Positions 43,978-58,103 of a DNA stretch of 64,000 bases are shown here, piece by piece. Location: positions 1 through 64,000 of the forward strand of contig JAAMXY010004285.1 of NCBI GenBank assembly GCA_019677205.1, in the 5' to 3' direction. Origin of the DNA: Pinguiococcus pyrenoidosus. Its lineage: Eukaryota > Sar > Pinguiophyceae > Pinguiochrysidales > Pinguiochrysidaceae. The stretch's first letter is position 1. Each line of letters opens with the position of its first letter. A program made the position numbers and the translations under genes. The notes below the pieces were generated by a model. The model saw only the letters and a program-made list of their open reading frames with translations. It ran no database searches and was not told the origin of the DNA.

Positions 43978-46900
43978 CTAGGAGTCCAGCGAGAGAAGAA
44001 GCGCGACGCCCTGTTTCACCCAGAACTTCTGCCGATGCTCTGCCGCCATCGGTAGCCTGAAGAACATGACGAAATTAGTCGAGTGGCCCGTGGTGAGAAG
44101 GACACCCGCACGGGCGGACGTGCGATAACAGGGCGTCATTGCCACGTGCGCTGTGCCATCTGGCACGTCAGAGGTGTACTGCTCGGGAATTCCCTCCACC
44201 TTCTCGATGTCGCTCGCCGGCTTCGGGACCAGATGCATATGTGGTAAGTTCGCGAAGAGCTCCCGAGGCTTGGACGGCGCCAAGACGTGGGTGTCGATGT
44301 CCCATCGAGCACCCTGGAGGAACAGTCCGTAGATGTACGCTCCGTCGACGGCTCGCTGCTCGTGGGCTCTGCTCTCCTCCAGCGGCGTCAGAACGCGCAT
44401 GTCGTAGTCCACTTGGTCAATGGGAATCTGGTACTTGCGCGCGAAGTTCTGAAGCGTGCCTGTCAGGAAGGCCTGAGGAAAGTAGAATCCGCTAAGCCAG
44501 TACTCGTTGGGGGATGTGCCCGAGTCCATCCACGAGCCGAGGAAGGAGAGCCGCTGCAGGAAGTCGTTGACCCAGCTCCCGAGCGGTTTGAGCGACGGGT
44601 ACGCAGCCTTGGACCAGATCTTGGGGACCTGTCCCGTCGACATGGACACCCCCATGGCTTCCAGCTCGGCGCTCATGACCACCAGCCCCTGGAGGGCGCG
44701 CTGGATCTCGAAGAGGCTTTTGGCCACGATGCCAGAAAGCTTGTTGAAGCGAATGAGCTCTTGCGTGAGCACGGTGTTCATGGACTCTTCGTACTTCACC
44801 GGGAAGTCTAGGAGCGCGCGCTCGATGTCAAAGGGCTCGGGCAGACGGGCCTCAATGTCAGCTGCAAGGTTCCCCAGAGAGCTGCCCTCGGAGCCACCGC
44901 CGGCACTGGCTTCTCTCGAATGCATGCTGAGAGCGGTCTTCAGCAGGGCGTTCGTCTCGGCGAGGGCGCAGGAGATGTTGGCGTTGTCGTGCATCCCGAA
45001 GACTTCCGGGCCTTCGTTGTACGGGAGCTGCCGGATGAACTCGACGTACGTCTCGAGCGGTCCATCCGGCGGGGCGTAGTACTTGCCCGAGCTGGAGAAG
45101 CGGTAGCTGTCGTCGAGAATGTCCGAGCAGTAGAAATCCGACAGGGAGTTCATGAGGCAGCGGCGATCCTTGTCGTCGGTGACACGCCCGCCGTAGTTGC
45201 ACTCGCCAGCCAAGTAGGAGAGGGCGGCGAAGGGGATGGGGTCAGCTTCGCCAAGCTCTCCCAGGAAGATGGAGAGCTGCTGCTTGCTGATGCTCAAGTC
45301 CGGCCCGGAGAAGACGTACTGGTTGTTCCATCCCAGGGGCCCAAATCGCTTGCGCTCGGTGCAGGACGCGTGGAAGAAGCAGAGGCCGAAGAGGAGCTTC
45401 TTGAGCTGAGGCTGCCTCTCGGCTTGCACGGAGTTCACGTAGTCCTCGTCCACCGTGGAGTACGAGTTCAGCAGATTCGCTCGCAGGCCCTTCGGCGGTT
45501 CGTTCGTCATCTTCACGCCGTTCTGCAGGATGAAGGCTGGGAAGTGCGGACTGGGCTCGGACGTGAGCCACAGTCGGAAGTGGGCATCGACGAGCTCGGG
45601 GCTCAGCTCTTCGCAGATCTTCTCCAGCGTGGGAAGCCACGACACGCAGAGATGGCAGTTCTGCAGGACCACCCAATTGCCCTGGTCCTTCGCCGCCTCG
45701 ATGGCGCGCTCCGCCAGGGGTCCCTGGCCTTGCCCTAGACTGATGGCCTCCATCTGCCGTGCCATGTCCAGCTTTTCCGCCAGCTTGTACAGCTCCGTCA
45801 TCGGGTCTGCGCCCGGCGTGAGCACGAAGATGAGCGGAGTGACGCAGTTGGAGTCTTCGTAGCAGGCGTCGAGATCGAAAGGAGGGATCTCGATGAACTT
45901 CGTACCCCGAGACTCCGCCACGAACTTTTGGACACCCGGCACGACCGCGTCGGGTCGAACCGCTCTCAGGATGCAGAGGCGCTCGAAGAGGCTGTAGGTC
46001 TCCTCCATCCGGCCGCGGATGAGCGCTTCTGGCTCACCGGCCTCGGCCACTCCTTTCCACCAGCCGAGGCGCTCGTCAAAGTCTTTCTCAAGACCAGCGC
46101 CAGCGAAGGGCTCAAGGTTGGTGAGCGCCAGCAAGTTGTTCCAGGCCGAGTCGTACAGCCAAGTCGCTGCCTCGGGCTTCGGCCGCCGCACCTCCAAGGT
46201 GGTGGAGCCTTGGAGGAAGAAGCGGAAGAGCGCGCCGTCCAGCAGCCCCTCGCCCTTGAGGATCTTGGCCGTCAACAGGAAGCTGAACAGCAGCTTGTCC
46301 TTGGCGAAGAGAGAGCGGCAGACATTCTCGTACAGCACGTAGGTGAAGGTCTCGTTGAGGTGCTCGACTCGCTCGTCGTGGTTCTGGCCCTTGGGCGCCT
46401 TGCCGATGGCGAGGAGGAAGAGGCCAATGAACCACTCCAGCGAGTACTGGTACATCGGGTCCACGACGTTCAGGTCCGCGATACAGAAGAACAGCTGCGA
46501 CGCACGAAACGCGACGGGAATGTAGCCCTTGCGCACGCGCGCAATCTTCTCCTGCGTCTTCGCCGCTTCCTTGACCTTCTCCTCGATGACGTTGGAGGTG
46601 ACCTTGGAGTCCTTGAGCGTGTTGATGAGCACCTCGTCATCCAGGATGTTGCCCTCTGCGTTCTTGAGCAGCGCCAGGATCTGATCCTCCAGCTCCTTGA
46701 GCGCCTTCTTGTTGTCGGCGTCCTCCTGCACTAGCGCCACGCGCTTGTGCTCCAAGTCCGGCTTCTCCGCCGTGACCACCGTGCCCAGCATCTGGTCCTC
46801 CAGGCCGTCCTCGGTGGCCATGAAGTTGAGCAGGTTGACCTTGACGCAGAGCTCCGGCGGATAGTGCGGGTTGCTGAGGTTGGTGGTGATGTACAGCTTG

Positions 46901-49900
46901 AAGTTGGCGTCGTACTCGATGCTGTTGTCGCCCAGGCGGATCATGGCGACGCCGCCGGTGACCACGATCTGCTTAAGCAGCAGAGGCTCCAGGATGGGAT
47001 CCAGCGTCTCCGCCACGTTTTCGATGAGCACCGGGTTGCCGAACTGCAAGGCGTTCTCCAAGGTGCGCACGAAGCTGCTGGCGCTCTGCTTGACCACCCG
47101 CAGCGCATTGCCCTTCTCCATATCTTTGACCCAGCGATTCGCCTGCCCCTGAGGGTCGATCATGAGCGGCCAGCGCGTGCTCTTCTCCAGCACGATAGCG
47201 TTGTCGATGCTGAACGCGTCGTTGGGAAGCTTGCAGATGATCCACTCGCGAATCTTCACAGCCTCCCCGAGGACGTCCTGCAGGCGAAAGTCTTCCGCAC
47301 AGGTGATGCCCCGCTGCAGAAGCAGCTCGCTCCACTGCGCCACGGCCTCGCTGCGATAACTGGCCACGAAGGCGCCGAGGTAGGCAATAATGCCGGACGC
47401 GAGCATGATGTCGCCGGTGACGTTGTCGTACTGCTCCTGCAGAGACAAGCTCAGGTCGGTCCAGCGCGACTTCTCGCCACCCAGGCCGTTGATGAGCTGC
47501 TCGGCGCGCCCGAGCTTCACCTCGCAGTCCGTGACCTGTTTCTGAAGACCCTCCTTCTTGTCCTCGGCCTCGTTGAGCTGCACGCCCAGAAGCTCCAGCT
47601 TGTCCATGACCTCCTTCAGCGCGGCCTGCTTCTCCGCCAACGCCTCGGTCGCTTGCTTGAGGTCGCTCTCCGCGGTGGCCAGCGCGTTGCGCTTGGGCTC
47701 GACGTCCTTGGCGACTTCGTCGTAGACCACCATGGCGTGCACCCACTTGCACAGGCCGGCCGCGGCCACGGAGCCCTTCTTCACAATGTCCGGCTGGAAC
47801 TCCGGGTCGGCCACGAAGTCCTTCACCTTGGCGATGATCGCCGGCGCGATGTTGTCCTTGTCGTAGTCCATGAGGTTCTGCAGGAAGCGCGCGTCGGACA
47901 GCAGGTTCTTCTTGGCCGCCTCCCAGTAGTCGTCCACCTTCTTGGGCCCGCCGTTGGGGTCCTTGATCTTCACGGGCTTCACGCCCATCATGATGCACAC
48001 GGCCGTCATGGTGATCCGCACGGCGCCCGGCGGCTTGGACATGCCCTTCACCTCCACGATCTGGTCCTTCTTCAAGCTGCGCAGCGCGGCCAAGGCGGCC
48101 TCCAGCGCCGGCAGCGCTCTGGCGAGGTCCGCCTCGCAGCTGGCTTTCAGGGCGTTGGCCTCCGCGGCTTGCTCATTGCAGATTTTTTCCTCCGTCTCCA
48201 CCACGGCTTTGACCTCGTTGGCCGATTTGGTGTCCGCCGCGATCTTTACCAGCAAGGCGTCGGTCTGCACCTGCGCCTCCTTGAGCTTGGGCTGCAGATC
48301 CCTGAGGTAGGTCTTCATGTCGTCCACCTGCTCCGCCGTCTCCTTCAGCTTGAGCAGCCCGTTGTCGTAGCGCTCCTTCAGCTCCCGCACGCGAGTGCGC
48401 TGGACGTCAAGCAGGTTCTTGAAGGAGTCGATGAGGCCCAGGTACGACGTGGGCGTGATGTAGTAGTGGCGGCCCATAGACTCGAGGAACCGCTTGGACA
48501 GCTTCTGCATCCTTCGCTGCATGTCCACGCACACGATGGTGACGCCGCTGCGCACGTCGTCGGGCATGTCCACAGCCTGCAGGAAGTCCTGCGCCACGCT
48601 GTACAGCGCCTCCTCCGGCCATTCGGTGAACCAGTCGATCGTGCAGCAGTTGACCAGGCTAGGAAAGTTCAACAGGCGCCTCCGGAAGGCGTCGCCGATT
48701 GGCGACATCGTGAGTACGATGTGCAGGTTGGTTCGGCAGCGTTGCACGAAGAACGGCCAGAGCTCTGCTAGAGTCCCACCCTCGACGCCGGCCTCGCGCG
48801 CCTTGCTCTGCAAGGCTTCCATGAGCTCCGTCAGCTCGTCCTGGGCGTACAGGTTGGGCACCTCTCCGGTGTTGAGGATGCCATTTATGTCCTCCACGAA
48901 GCTCTCGAGGACGATCTGCGTGTCGTCGAAGAGGAACACGGTAGGCTCGTTGTCGCGACCAGCCCAACCCAGGACTTTCTTCAGGTCGTCGCGCCACTCG
49001 GTCATTCCGTACGTCTTGCTGATCTCAATGCGGAACAGCTTGAAGTCCGCGATGGCCACGGCCAGCGTGGTGAGCGACTTTCGCCCGCTGCCGCCGACGC
49101 CCACCAGCAGAGCATTGCCGTACGGCAGGTTGATGACGCGAGAGATGCGCGCCACGTGCTCGATGGCGTTCTCGAACAGCACCAGATTCATCGGCTTGCT
49201 GGTCATCATGTTGTAGTCCTCCAGGTACTCCTTCATCACCTGCTTGAGCGCTTTCCGGTCCTCGAGCTCCATGTACTTCTTCACCGCTGCCCGCGAGTCC
49301 GCGAAGTTGCCGTACAAGATGCTTTCGTTGTTGCCTCGCACCTTGTGCCAGTCGAAGCCGAAGGTCTCCTTCACCTCTCCCCCGAGACGCCGCAGGAACC
49401 AGTCGCGGTCGTCGCTGTCAGACAGTCGATCATGGAACACTCGAATGCACTCGTGCGCCCAGAGGCGCAGGAAGGAGATCTTGTCCTTCACGAACTGGGC
49501 GTCGCCTTGCAGGACGCCCTGGAAGATCTTGCTCAGGTCGCGGAGGTTGAAGGTGTAGTGGCTCTTGGACGGCGTCGGCAGCAGGTTGGCTGACACGTCG
49601 TTGTAGACTCTCACGCTGGACTGCACCACGCCCTCCGCGAGCTGCTTCACGTCCCCGGGGAAGCCCTTGGCGAAGAACCAGTCGACGATGAGGCCGAAGA
49701 TGCGGCTGAGCGACGACCGATTAAATGGCACAAAGTTGATGAGATTGAAGTGGCGCACGTAGCGCTGCGTGATCCGCGTGCGCCCGCCCTCGGGTGGACC
49801 CATCGCGGCCACAAACTGGACGTCTACGAGCTGGCGGAAGGTGTTCTCTTTCCGGTCGTACCACCCCGCGTGGTCCATCCACTGGCGAAGGATCTCGATG

Positions 49901-52900
49901 GGCGGCTGCGCGCCGTACTCTTCCTTGGCTGGCATGTTCAGGTCGTCAACGAAGATGATGCAGATCTTGCCCAACTCGGGGCCCAGGACGCCTTTGCGGC
50001 GCTTGGACAGCTTTCCGTCGATGATGTCTTGCGTCGCGTTGGCGGAGGTCTGAGCGGAGAAGTTGAGCATGATGTTGGTGTACTTGGGGTCCATCCCGCT
50101 CAGCAGCTTCTGCTTGATGGACACGCTCTTGCCAGTGCCCGTCTCGCCGGTGCAGAGGACATGGAAGCCGTGCGTCATAAGCCTGTGCATCAGCCAGTCG
50201 TTGCAGATGGTGTCCACGGTGGGCACCACGATGCTCTGGAAGGTCGCATCCCTCGGAATGGCGAACTTCGGCGCCGTGTCCAGCCAGCTCATCCAAAGGC
50301 CCTTCTTCACATCAAAGGTGAAGTTGTGCAGGAGGTCCGAGTCGCTGGGCAGAAGCTGCGCGACGCGACCGTTGTTGTCGTACTCTCGATTCTTCAGTAG
50401 GAAGTCGCTGTGGTACTCGTTGTCCTCGAGCTTGTCGCCAAGCAGCGCCCTCATGTACCCGTCAAAGAGCTTGCGACCGGGTCCGTCGACGCAGGCGCCA
50501 ACGCTCCAGGTGAGCGACAGGACGAACGCGCATTCCAGCGCCTTGCGCACGTCGGAGGCGAAGCCGTCCTCTGCGTCCATCATGCACGTCATCATGCTGG
50601 TGACGGAGAAGATCAGCTCCTGGCGCGTCACCGGCGCCGGTACCTTGCAGAACTTCGAGACGAAGTACAGCGCCGGGTTCAGCAGCCAGTCGAACAGCTC
50701 GGAGATGAACTCCTTGTGCTCCTCCCACTCGTCGTCCAAGGACTCCACCCAGACGTCGCGCACCGGCGTCCAGCCGAGGTTGCGCGTCTCGCAGAAGATC
50801 ATTCCCACTCGAGACACCGTCGCTGGAGACGCCTGCTCCAGGTCCTCGGCCTCAAACATCATCGTCATGGTGTCGCTCATCTTGATGATCTCGCCGCTCA
50901 TGAGGCACAGCTTCTTGTTGTCGTCCAGCACGGTGTTCATGTTCTCGATCCACACGGCATCCACGGGCCCGTCGAACACGACCCACTGGCGGTCGTCCGT
51001 GGTGTCGCGAGCTTTGGCGCTGTTTCGGTAGATGACCGCGAGGATGCCGTCGCTCCACTCATGCGTGTTGTCGTCAAAGTTTCCGTAGAGCTGGCCGGAC
51101 TTGATGCTCTTGGGGTTCATCGTGTGGATCTGCACGGCGGAGATCCCCGCCGCGCCGGCCTGGTGGCAGGCGGTCATCGCCTGGCCGAGCGTGTGGATCG
51201 CGCAGGTCTTGCCCGAGCAGGTCTGGCCGACGACCATGACTCCGTGGCGCACGAGTACCATCTCGTAGAGCTGGACCACCTTCTTCACGAAGGCGTCCGT
51301 GTCCTTCAGCTTGAAATGGCGCCCCTTCGCCACCTCGACACCGTTGGTGCAGACGTCTCGAATCGCAGGCACCAGCGGGCCGTGATCCGCCGTGGGCATC
51401 GTGACGCCCGGGAAAAGGTCCGACGTGATACCCTTGAAGAGCGGCAGATCCTCGACGGTGAACTTGGGGAGGTTAACGTCGTTCACCGCGCGCAGCACGA
51501 GCATGCTCTCCGTCCAGCTGGGGTCGTCGCCCAACTTTTGGCGCAAGTTGCCCGACGCCACAAGAATCGAATTCACCGCGCGCATGCCGTAGTCGTAGTG
51601 CTTCTGGCTGGACAGCTGCTCGCTGGACAGCTGCAGCACGCGCACGAGCTTCTGGGCGTTGGCGCGGGGGTCTTCGAAGCCGAACGAGTAGAGGCGGATC
51701 TCCGCAATAAGAGCGTAGTTGGGCACCATCATCGCGCAGGGGCGGAAGAGCGCCTTGAGGTTGTCTGGAAGCTCCGCGCGGCCAGCGTAGCCGGGGTTCA
51801 TCGTGATGAAGACGTTCGCGTTGTGGTTGATCCGCATGTGCGTGCCCTCGAAGTCGAACTCCGTTTGCCCCGTGGCCTTGGCCTTCGTGATGGTCAGGAT
51901 CTGCTGCGCAATCACACTGAGCACCTCGATGTTGATCCGGTTGAACTCGTCAAAGCAGCACCAGGAGCCGCAGCCCGCGAGGCCCTTGAAAAACTTGGCC
52001 ATGGCCAGATAGTCAAGCCCATCCGAGCAGTTGAAGACTACCGTAGAACGTGGCAGGTTGGGTGCGTTGAGAGAGGGGAGAGAGAGAGCGCGCGCGAGAA
52101 CGCGAGAGCGCGAGAGTGCACGAACAGATTAGCCAAACCAAAGCGGTAGGTCGGGGACGAAATGGTCGTCCTTCGTGCACATCAATCAAGCATTGCAAGT
52201 TCACGTACCGACACACTGGATGGCAACCGCTTTGCTGAGGTCCTTGACCGTCTCCGTTTTCCCCGTGCCCGCCGGCCCCTCTGGCGCCCCGCCATACAGC
52301 AGCCCGATGGCGCCGATCATCGTGCGGTAGCAGCGATCCGTAAGCGGCGTGATGACAAGGCGCATGCTGTTGCCCAGGTACTCGTAGCCGTAGAGAACCT
52401 GCGCGTTCACGATCCTCGCGACGACCGTCGGGTCTCCCGTCTTGATAGCCTGGCCATCCTTCCAGCTCGGCTCCCAGTAGTAGCGCAGCTCTCGCATCCA
52501 GCCAAAGTCCGCCACGGCCTTGACGCCCTCTTGCACCATGCGGCTCACCGTATCTCGCGCGTGCACGTCGATGGTGGTGAGCGCCCCTAGCGTCTTTCGG
52601 GCCAGCTTGCTCAGCTTGCCGCGAACCACTTGCACGAGCTCTTGTAGCTGGGCGTTCAAGCCCTGCTCAAAGTCGCGCAGCGCCGGCGTCCCGCCGCTCT
52701 TGATGGCTGCGGCCACGTCTCGAGTCCAGTAGATCTGGCTGACGCCCAGAACGACCTGCGCCGGCCAGTTCAGCACCCACTCCGCCCTGGCGGCGTTCTC
52801 GTAGTCCTGCAGAGCTTGCACCGTCTGGGAACGGATGCTCTGCCACTGCATTTTCTCCAGCTCGTCCAGCCAGCGTTCCACGCAGCCCTTGTTGCTCTGG

Positions 52901-55900
52901 CTCTCGGGGTCGACGGCCTGGTCCAGTCGCACCTGCTCGCCTTCGCTACTGATCATCACGGTGATCTTGAGGTCGTCCTCAAACTTCACCTTGTTCACGC
53001 CCTCGAAGGCCTTGCCCAGGTGCGGCTGCACCGCGCGCGGCTCCTTGGTCTGCGACAGGATCTCCAGCAGCTCGTCGTTGGACAGGAAGAAGAAGCGCGG
53101 GAAGTACAGACGCTTGATCTCCAGGTAGTCGCTCAAGCCCTTCTGGATCAGCTCCAGCTTCTCGTTGGCCGTCTCGAACTTGCTGAGCAGGCCCTTGTCG
53201 GGATGCGCCTGCACGATGAAGGTGGGGTTGGCCTTGGTCTCCTCCATGGTCTTGCGCCACAGGGTGTCCACGTTCTTGAAGCGCCTCGCCTCGGTAGGGA
53301 GCTGGCGCATGATGTCTTCGCTGCTGAAGATGGGCTCCAAATACAGCCAGGTGCGCTGCATGGCGATCCACTCATCCAACACGCCCTGCGCGTACTTGAG
53401 CTGGAGCTCCCACGCCTTGGCGTCAGCCTCGATGGGCTTGATGAAGGGAGAGCCGCGCATGGTCTGGGTCTTCACGATGTGGTCGTCCAGCAACGTGATG
53501 ATGTCGTCCACGCCTCGCACGATGCTGCCGCCGGACTTGTGCGGTACCACCTCGAACTCCTTGGCGGACCACTCCTCCACCATCGCTGCCAGCGCATTGG
53601 ACAGACTGAACTCCTTCTCGGCGGCGACGCAGATGCTCTGGACGTCGTCGAGGAAGTCGGCGATGTTGAGGTCCAGCAGCGCTTCCAGCGTCAGATCGTC
53701 GTCGGGTTCAATGGTCTTGCCGACCTTGTCGCTCAGAAGGCTCCAGTGGCGCGGCTGCAGGGCGGGCGACGCCAGGCTCTGGATGATCGGAAGGTGCTGG
53801 CGGAAGGCGGTGGTATCCTCGCGCAGCTGCGCCGCACACCCCGCCGGGCCGGGATGCTCCGCCTCCAGTGCCTTGGAGAGCTTGTACGACGTCTTCCACC
53901 ACTCGGTGATCTCCGCCTCGATCTTCGCGCCGTTGAGCAAGTTGAACGGCCCGGTGAGCCACTCGTTGCGGTTGGTGAAGAAGTCGTATGTCATGGTCCA
54001 CAGCTTGACGAAGGGCGCCGTCTCCTCCTCCACGGGCGTCAAGGCGTACTCGGTGGGAATGAAGCCAAAGATCTGCTCTCGCATGTTCATGTCCTCTGCG
54101 CCTTCGCGGGCCTCTCGAAGTTTGTCCATGAAGGCGTTGGTTATCTCAAAGGCAGCCTGCCAGTCGCTGTAGTCGTCCAGCGCCTTGATCTGCGCCACCT
54201 CGGCGTCGAAGGTGTTGAGGAAGAAGTCGAACTTCTCCTTGTCCAGCGCCAGCTTGTCCATCATCTGGCGCTTCTTCCGCTCGAGGCGCTCCTGCGCTTC
54301 TCGCACGGCCAGCTCGATGCGCGCTGGGCACTGCTTCATCGACCACGCCAGCTGCGTGTCTCGGTCGCTGAAGCGGAAGTGGAACTCCGCCAGGCTGTCG
54401 AACGCCAAGTGAATGGCGTCGGTCTCGGCAACCAGGCCGTCCACGGTCTTCTTCCCCGCCGCGATGAAGTCCCACAGCGCCTGGAGCTCTCGTTCATTCA
54501 CCGGCGTCTTCGCGATGCGCTTGAGAATGGCGTTGTAGCGCTCCAACACGCTCTCCGTGTTGGCTTGCAGATCGTCCACCAGCAGGTTGATCAGCGCGTC
54601 GCGGCAGACGGTGGCCTTCTCCATCAGCAGCTCTTTGGTCTCCGTGGTGAGCACGCGGAAGAAGCCCAGGCGCTCGCTGTTCTTCGTTTCGCGGCCGATG
54701 CTCGCGATGGCCTCGTGGAACCTTCGTACTTTGCCCATGAAGTCGCCCAGCGCCTTGGGAGAGACGTCGCCGAGGACCTCCTCGTGAAACTTGTCCAGCT
54801 CGATCTTCCACAACCAGCGATACTTGGCAAAGCGCGCGCAGAGCGCCAGCGGCTGCGCGGCCGCCTCGTCAATCCACCTCTCGAGACTCGATTTGGCATC
54901 GTTGATCCGCGAGTCCACGTCCCTGCACAGAGGATCTCCGACGCCGACGTTGAAGATGGGCCGCGATGTGAGGTGCAGCAGCGTCATGAGGTCGGCGTCC
55001 ACCGTCGTTCTGCGTCGGATGACTTCCACCATGTTGTCCACGGCCGCCGTGAAGGCCTCCTTGACCTCGTCGACGCTGGGGGTCAGCACGACGTCTCCGG
55101 CGTCGGTGATGACCACCGACACCTCCAGCAGCGGCGTGGCACCGCAGATGCCGAAGGCGCTGCGGATTCCGGATGGATCGACCCGATGGTCGTCGAACAC
55201 TTCGTTCCGGGCGCTGATGTTCCGGTATCGCCGCACGCTGCTGAGCACGTCGTCCAGGGAGCTATCCAGGAGACTGCGCAGCTGGCTTCGCATGCGGAGC
55301 TCCACGTGGCGCATCAGGCGGCTGAAGACGGAGGCCGAGTAGACCTGAACGTCCGCCATGAAGAAGTCATAGACGTCCTGCAGATGATCGACCAAATGCT
55401 CGCTAAACGAGCGACGCCAATCCTGCTCCAGCTGGTTCTCTACACCCTCGCCATGCCTCGTCTGCGCTTCCACGAAGCTGGCTAAGGAGCAGGGAAGGCG
55501 GAGGTCGTCGTGGTGCATCTTGACGTAGCGCACGGATGCGAAGTCGCTTTCCCAGGTGTTCATCAGCCAAGCGATCATCAGCAGCGCTTGCCTCTCCTTG
55601 CTGATGTGCAGCTCCTTGAGCGCCGCGCGATGTGCGGCAAAGTCGTACACGGGAACGGCGACCTTGCCAAAGAGCGGCACCGGCTCGTCCGACGGCGTCT
55701 TGAGCCTAGGTAGCTTCAGCTCCTCATAGCGCGCAGAGAACTTGGGGTCGGAAGACAACGTGGCCACAACAGCGCTCCTCTTCATGCCGTCGATGTAGTT
55801 GGCAATAACCTCTCCAGTCAGGGCGTCGAACAGCTGTCCTCGCTCGGAATCCAGTTGGGGTAAGGGGGCGCTGACAGGGAGGCCGAGGAAGACCCTCTCG

Positions 55901-57236
55901 TGGACGCCGGACAACATGCTGCGTCGAATGGGCTGGATGACGGACACGGGGACGCACGAGATGAAGTGCTGCAGGCGTAGGGTCTTCTTCGCGTGCTCGC
56001 GAGCGGCTAGGGCAGTGCGTCTGCGCCGCTCCCACGTCTTGTGGTCCTCTGCGTCAAAGCGCAGATTGAGCCGCTCGACGAACTTGTGCGCGCCGGCCGG
56101 GAGGAACTGGATCTCGTAGCTCTTGCGTTCCTTGCTGTACCCAACGACGGCACACTTTCGCCACTTCCACCCGCCACCTTGGAAGTACGACGCCTCGGCA
56201 GTGCAGCCCAGGGCCAGCCAAGCCTCCGGAGAGCGGTCCGCCTCCGCCAGGAGAGGCTCGTCGAAGTTGCGTAAAGGCAGTTTGGACTGGTCCAGCTTCA
56301 GAAACGCCTGCTCGCTGCAGGCGGCTTTCAGGATAGCCTCTCTATCCTCCGTCGCCACGTCGACGCCTGAGAGCTCCGAGTCATCCGTGTCATCCGTGCT
56401 GCTCTCGGCCTACGTAGGTAGGAAAGGCAAAGGATTACCAAGAAGTCGTCGTGCCAGAGCAAACGATGAAAGTCCAGATGCTCGAAGTGGCAACCAAGCC
56501 TTCATTCCCCCCCCCACCTTCCTCCTCTCGACGCACCTGAAGTTGCTGCTGGTCGATGTGGTCAGGAGACGACTGGCCTGCGAAGAAGCGCCGCGAGCCC
56601 TTGTAGTGCTTGCTGCGCATGGCGTACTCGGCGACGGGGCTGGTAGCCGGAATGGGGCTGGCGCGGATCTCTCCAGCGTACTCACGGATCTGCAGCTTGG
56701 GCGCCACGATGTTGCTGGGAAGGCCCTCCTGGGCGCCGCTCTTCACCCAGCTCATGGGGATGTTCCGGTGATTCACGCGATGCCTCTCCGAACGCTGCCT
56801 GCGTGGTCCTGAACTGTGCTTGGGACGGTCCTGGGTGGACGCCAGCGACAATCCCTGCGACTCGGAAACGCGAGCGGGCTTGAGCCTGGCGCCTCGCTCC
56901 TGCACCCAGGTGGGAAGAGGCCTCTCCCCCATGTACTCGGCGGCGCTGATGGAGGCGTCGTACGACTGTCGCATGCCGATCTGGCGCTGGATGTCGCGCT
57001 CCATGAAGGCAAATGGCAGCGCCTCTCGTGCGTCGCCGAAGAAGACCAAGCGGTTCCCCGACGCAGCGAAATGGGGCACCAGAGCAGCTGTCGATCACAA
57101 GGATGCAGTACCACACTGAAGCATCGGAGGTCTCCCGCTGCGCATCGCACCTACCAGGACGCCGCCCGGACTCGTGCGTCGCGGTCGGGTGGTTTTGCCT
57201 GGCCCTGGGGAGGCTCTTCTTGTCGACGCTTCGCAT
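43978..57236 (-). CDS. DNAH1: Axonemal inner-arm dynein heavy chain, DNAH1 type (4 exons, about 4,297 aa)
   Basis: Exons: 57236-57155, 57087-56537, 56409-52209 and 52037-43978. Introns are 67, 127 and 171 nt and the phases close (12,894 nt total). The last join restores [25 protein letters not shown]. Length matches human DNAH1 (about 4,265). The N-terminal stem has the DNAH1-type segment CVPVSVIQPIRR, and the linker includes TWLYLEPIFSSEDIMRQLP. P-loops: AAA1 GPAGTGKT (about 1589), AAA2 GQTCSGKT (about 1882), AAA3 GETGTGKS (about 2241) and AAA4 GVGGSGRKS (about 2591). The coiled-coil stalk and microtubule-binding region follow, then AAA5/6 and the C-terminal domain (DGAYIYGLFLQGARWD, TTGHSTNFVMF). 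It is a minus-directed motor of axonemal inner arms. Its presence implies a motile cilium or flagellum. The upstream neighbour is a small two-TM gene. Confidence 0.94.
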
Positions 57237-57357
57237 ACCCGACACAAGCGCGAGGCTCCCTGAAGAGGATTGCTCATGCTATGGACTTGGAGCCCTACTG
57301 ACTTCCCGATTTGACACCCCGGGAAGGTGCTTGATTGGAACAAGTGGAAGGACAGTC

Positions 57358-57365
57358 GCCAATCA
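57358..57365 (+). promoter_or_regulatory. CCAAT box candidate (GCCAATCA) in the dynein promoter
   Basis: 122 bp upstream of the dynein ATG, with a second inverted CCAATC 20 bp nearer (57331-57338). This is a typical distance for NF-Y sites. Confidence 0.4.
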
Positions 57366-57492
57366 ATGGGGCTTGGCAGGCAAACCGATCCAGTCACATC
57401 ACACATCACATCACACGAATTCCTTGAATGCGGCTGCTGCTGCTGCTTTCTGCTGTGAGCAGAGCTCAGCAGCCCTGCAGCTCTGCAGCTCT

Positions 57493-57541
57493 GGAGTTGG
57501 TGTTGGAGCTGGAATTGGAGTTGGAGCTGGAGCTGGAGCGC
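57493..57541. repeat. 6-bp tandem repeat (GGAGCT/GGAGTT)
   Basis: About eight hexamers of the form GGWRYT in intergenic DNA. Confidence 0.7.
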
Positions 57542-58103
57542 TTGCCAAAGCTCCAGATGCATGGATGAGTGGACGGGAAGGGCACGCACAGCGCCTGAAG
57601 CGCTGTGCTAGTCAGCCGAGGGCATCGGGACATTCGCTATCTATGGTGTTCGGTTGGGTTCTGTCCTTCGTTGGAAAGAGTCGTGACTCCAGAAGCGCCT
57701 GAAGATATTCGTCCTGGGCCAAGCTCGGGCGAAAGGGCTAGATGCAGCGTCAGAACCTGGAGCGATTCAAATTGACGGGGTCGAAAGCATCAGCAAAGAA
57801 GGGAAGAGGGCCTTTTGGCAGCCGAATGAGACCCTCGTGGCTAGTTTCAGCCGCTCTGAAAACAGAGGGGCACTTCTTGTATCCCGGTTTATCCTGTGCC
57901 TGGGCACCCCTGCGATGGCTGCTCCTCGCAACGCAGCGGCAGAACCGTGGCAGAGAACCTGGGGCGCATCGTAGAAAGACATTGGCATCGGAGCGGCCAC
58001 AGAAACCTAAGGCGGCCGAAAGACTCGGCGGGGAGGCGATTTCGAGCTGGTCGCAAGGTACGGCGCAGCGTCGGACTTGCCGAGGAAGCAGGGCTTCAAA
58101 CAC

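Larger units (their letters stand above)
57237..58103. other. Intergenic region between the dynein and two-TM protein starts
   Basis: 867 bp, divergent. A CCAAT box at 57358-57365 and an inverted CCAATCAA at 57331-57338 lie about 100-120 bp upstream of the dynein ATG. Repeats: CACAT tract (57391-57418) and GGAGCT-type tract (57493-57541). No gene was recognised. Confidence 0.5.

Noticed and set aside
46747-48771. Open frame of 674 codons on the plus strand
   Set aside because: Antisense shadow of the dynein stalk/AAA5 region, with the same composition bias and no homology.
50410-52149. Open frame of 579 codons on the plus strand
   Set aside because: Antisense to dynein AAA1-AAA3, and it crosses the real intron without splice logic.
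52816-55485. Open frame of 889 codons on the plus strand
   Set aside because: It lies exactly antisense to the dynein stem/linker exon. GC-rich codons leave few stops on the opposite strand, and the translation is low-complexity H/L/R/V-rich with no domain.
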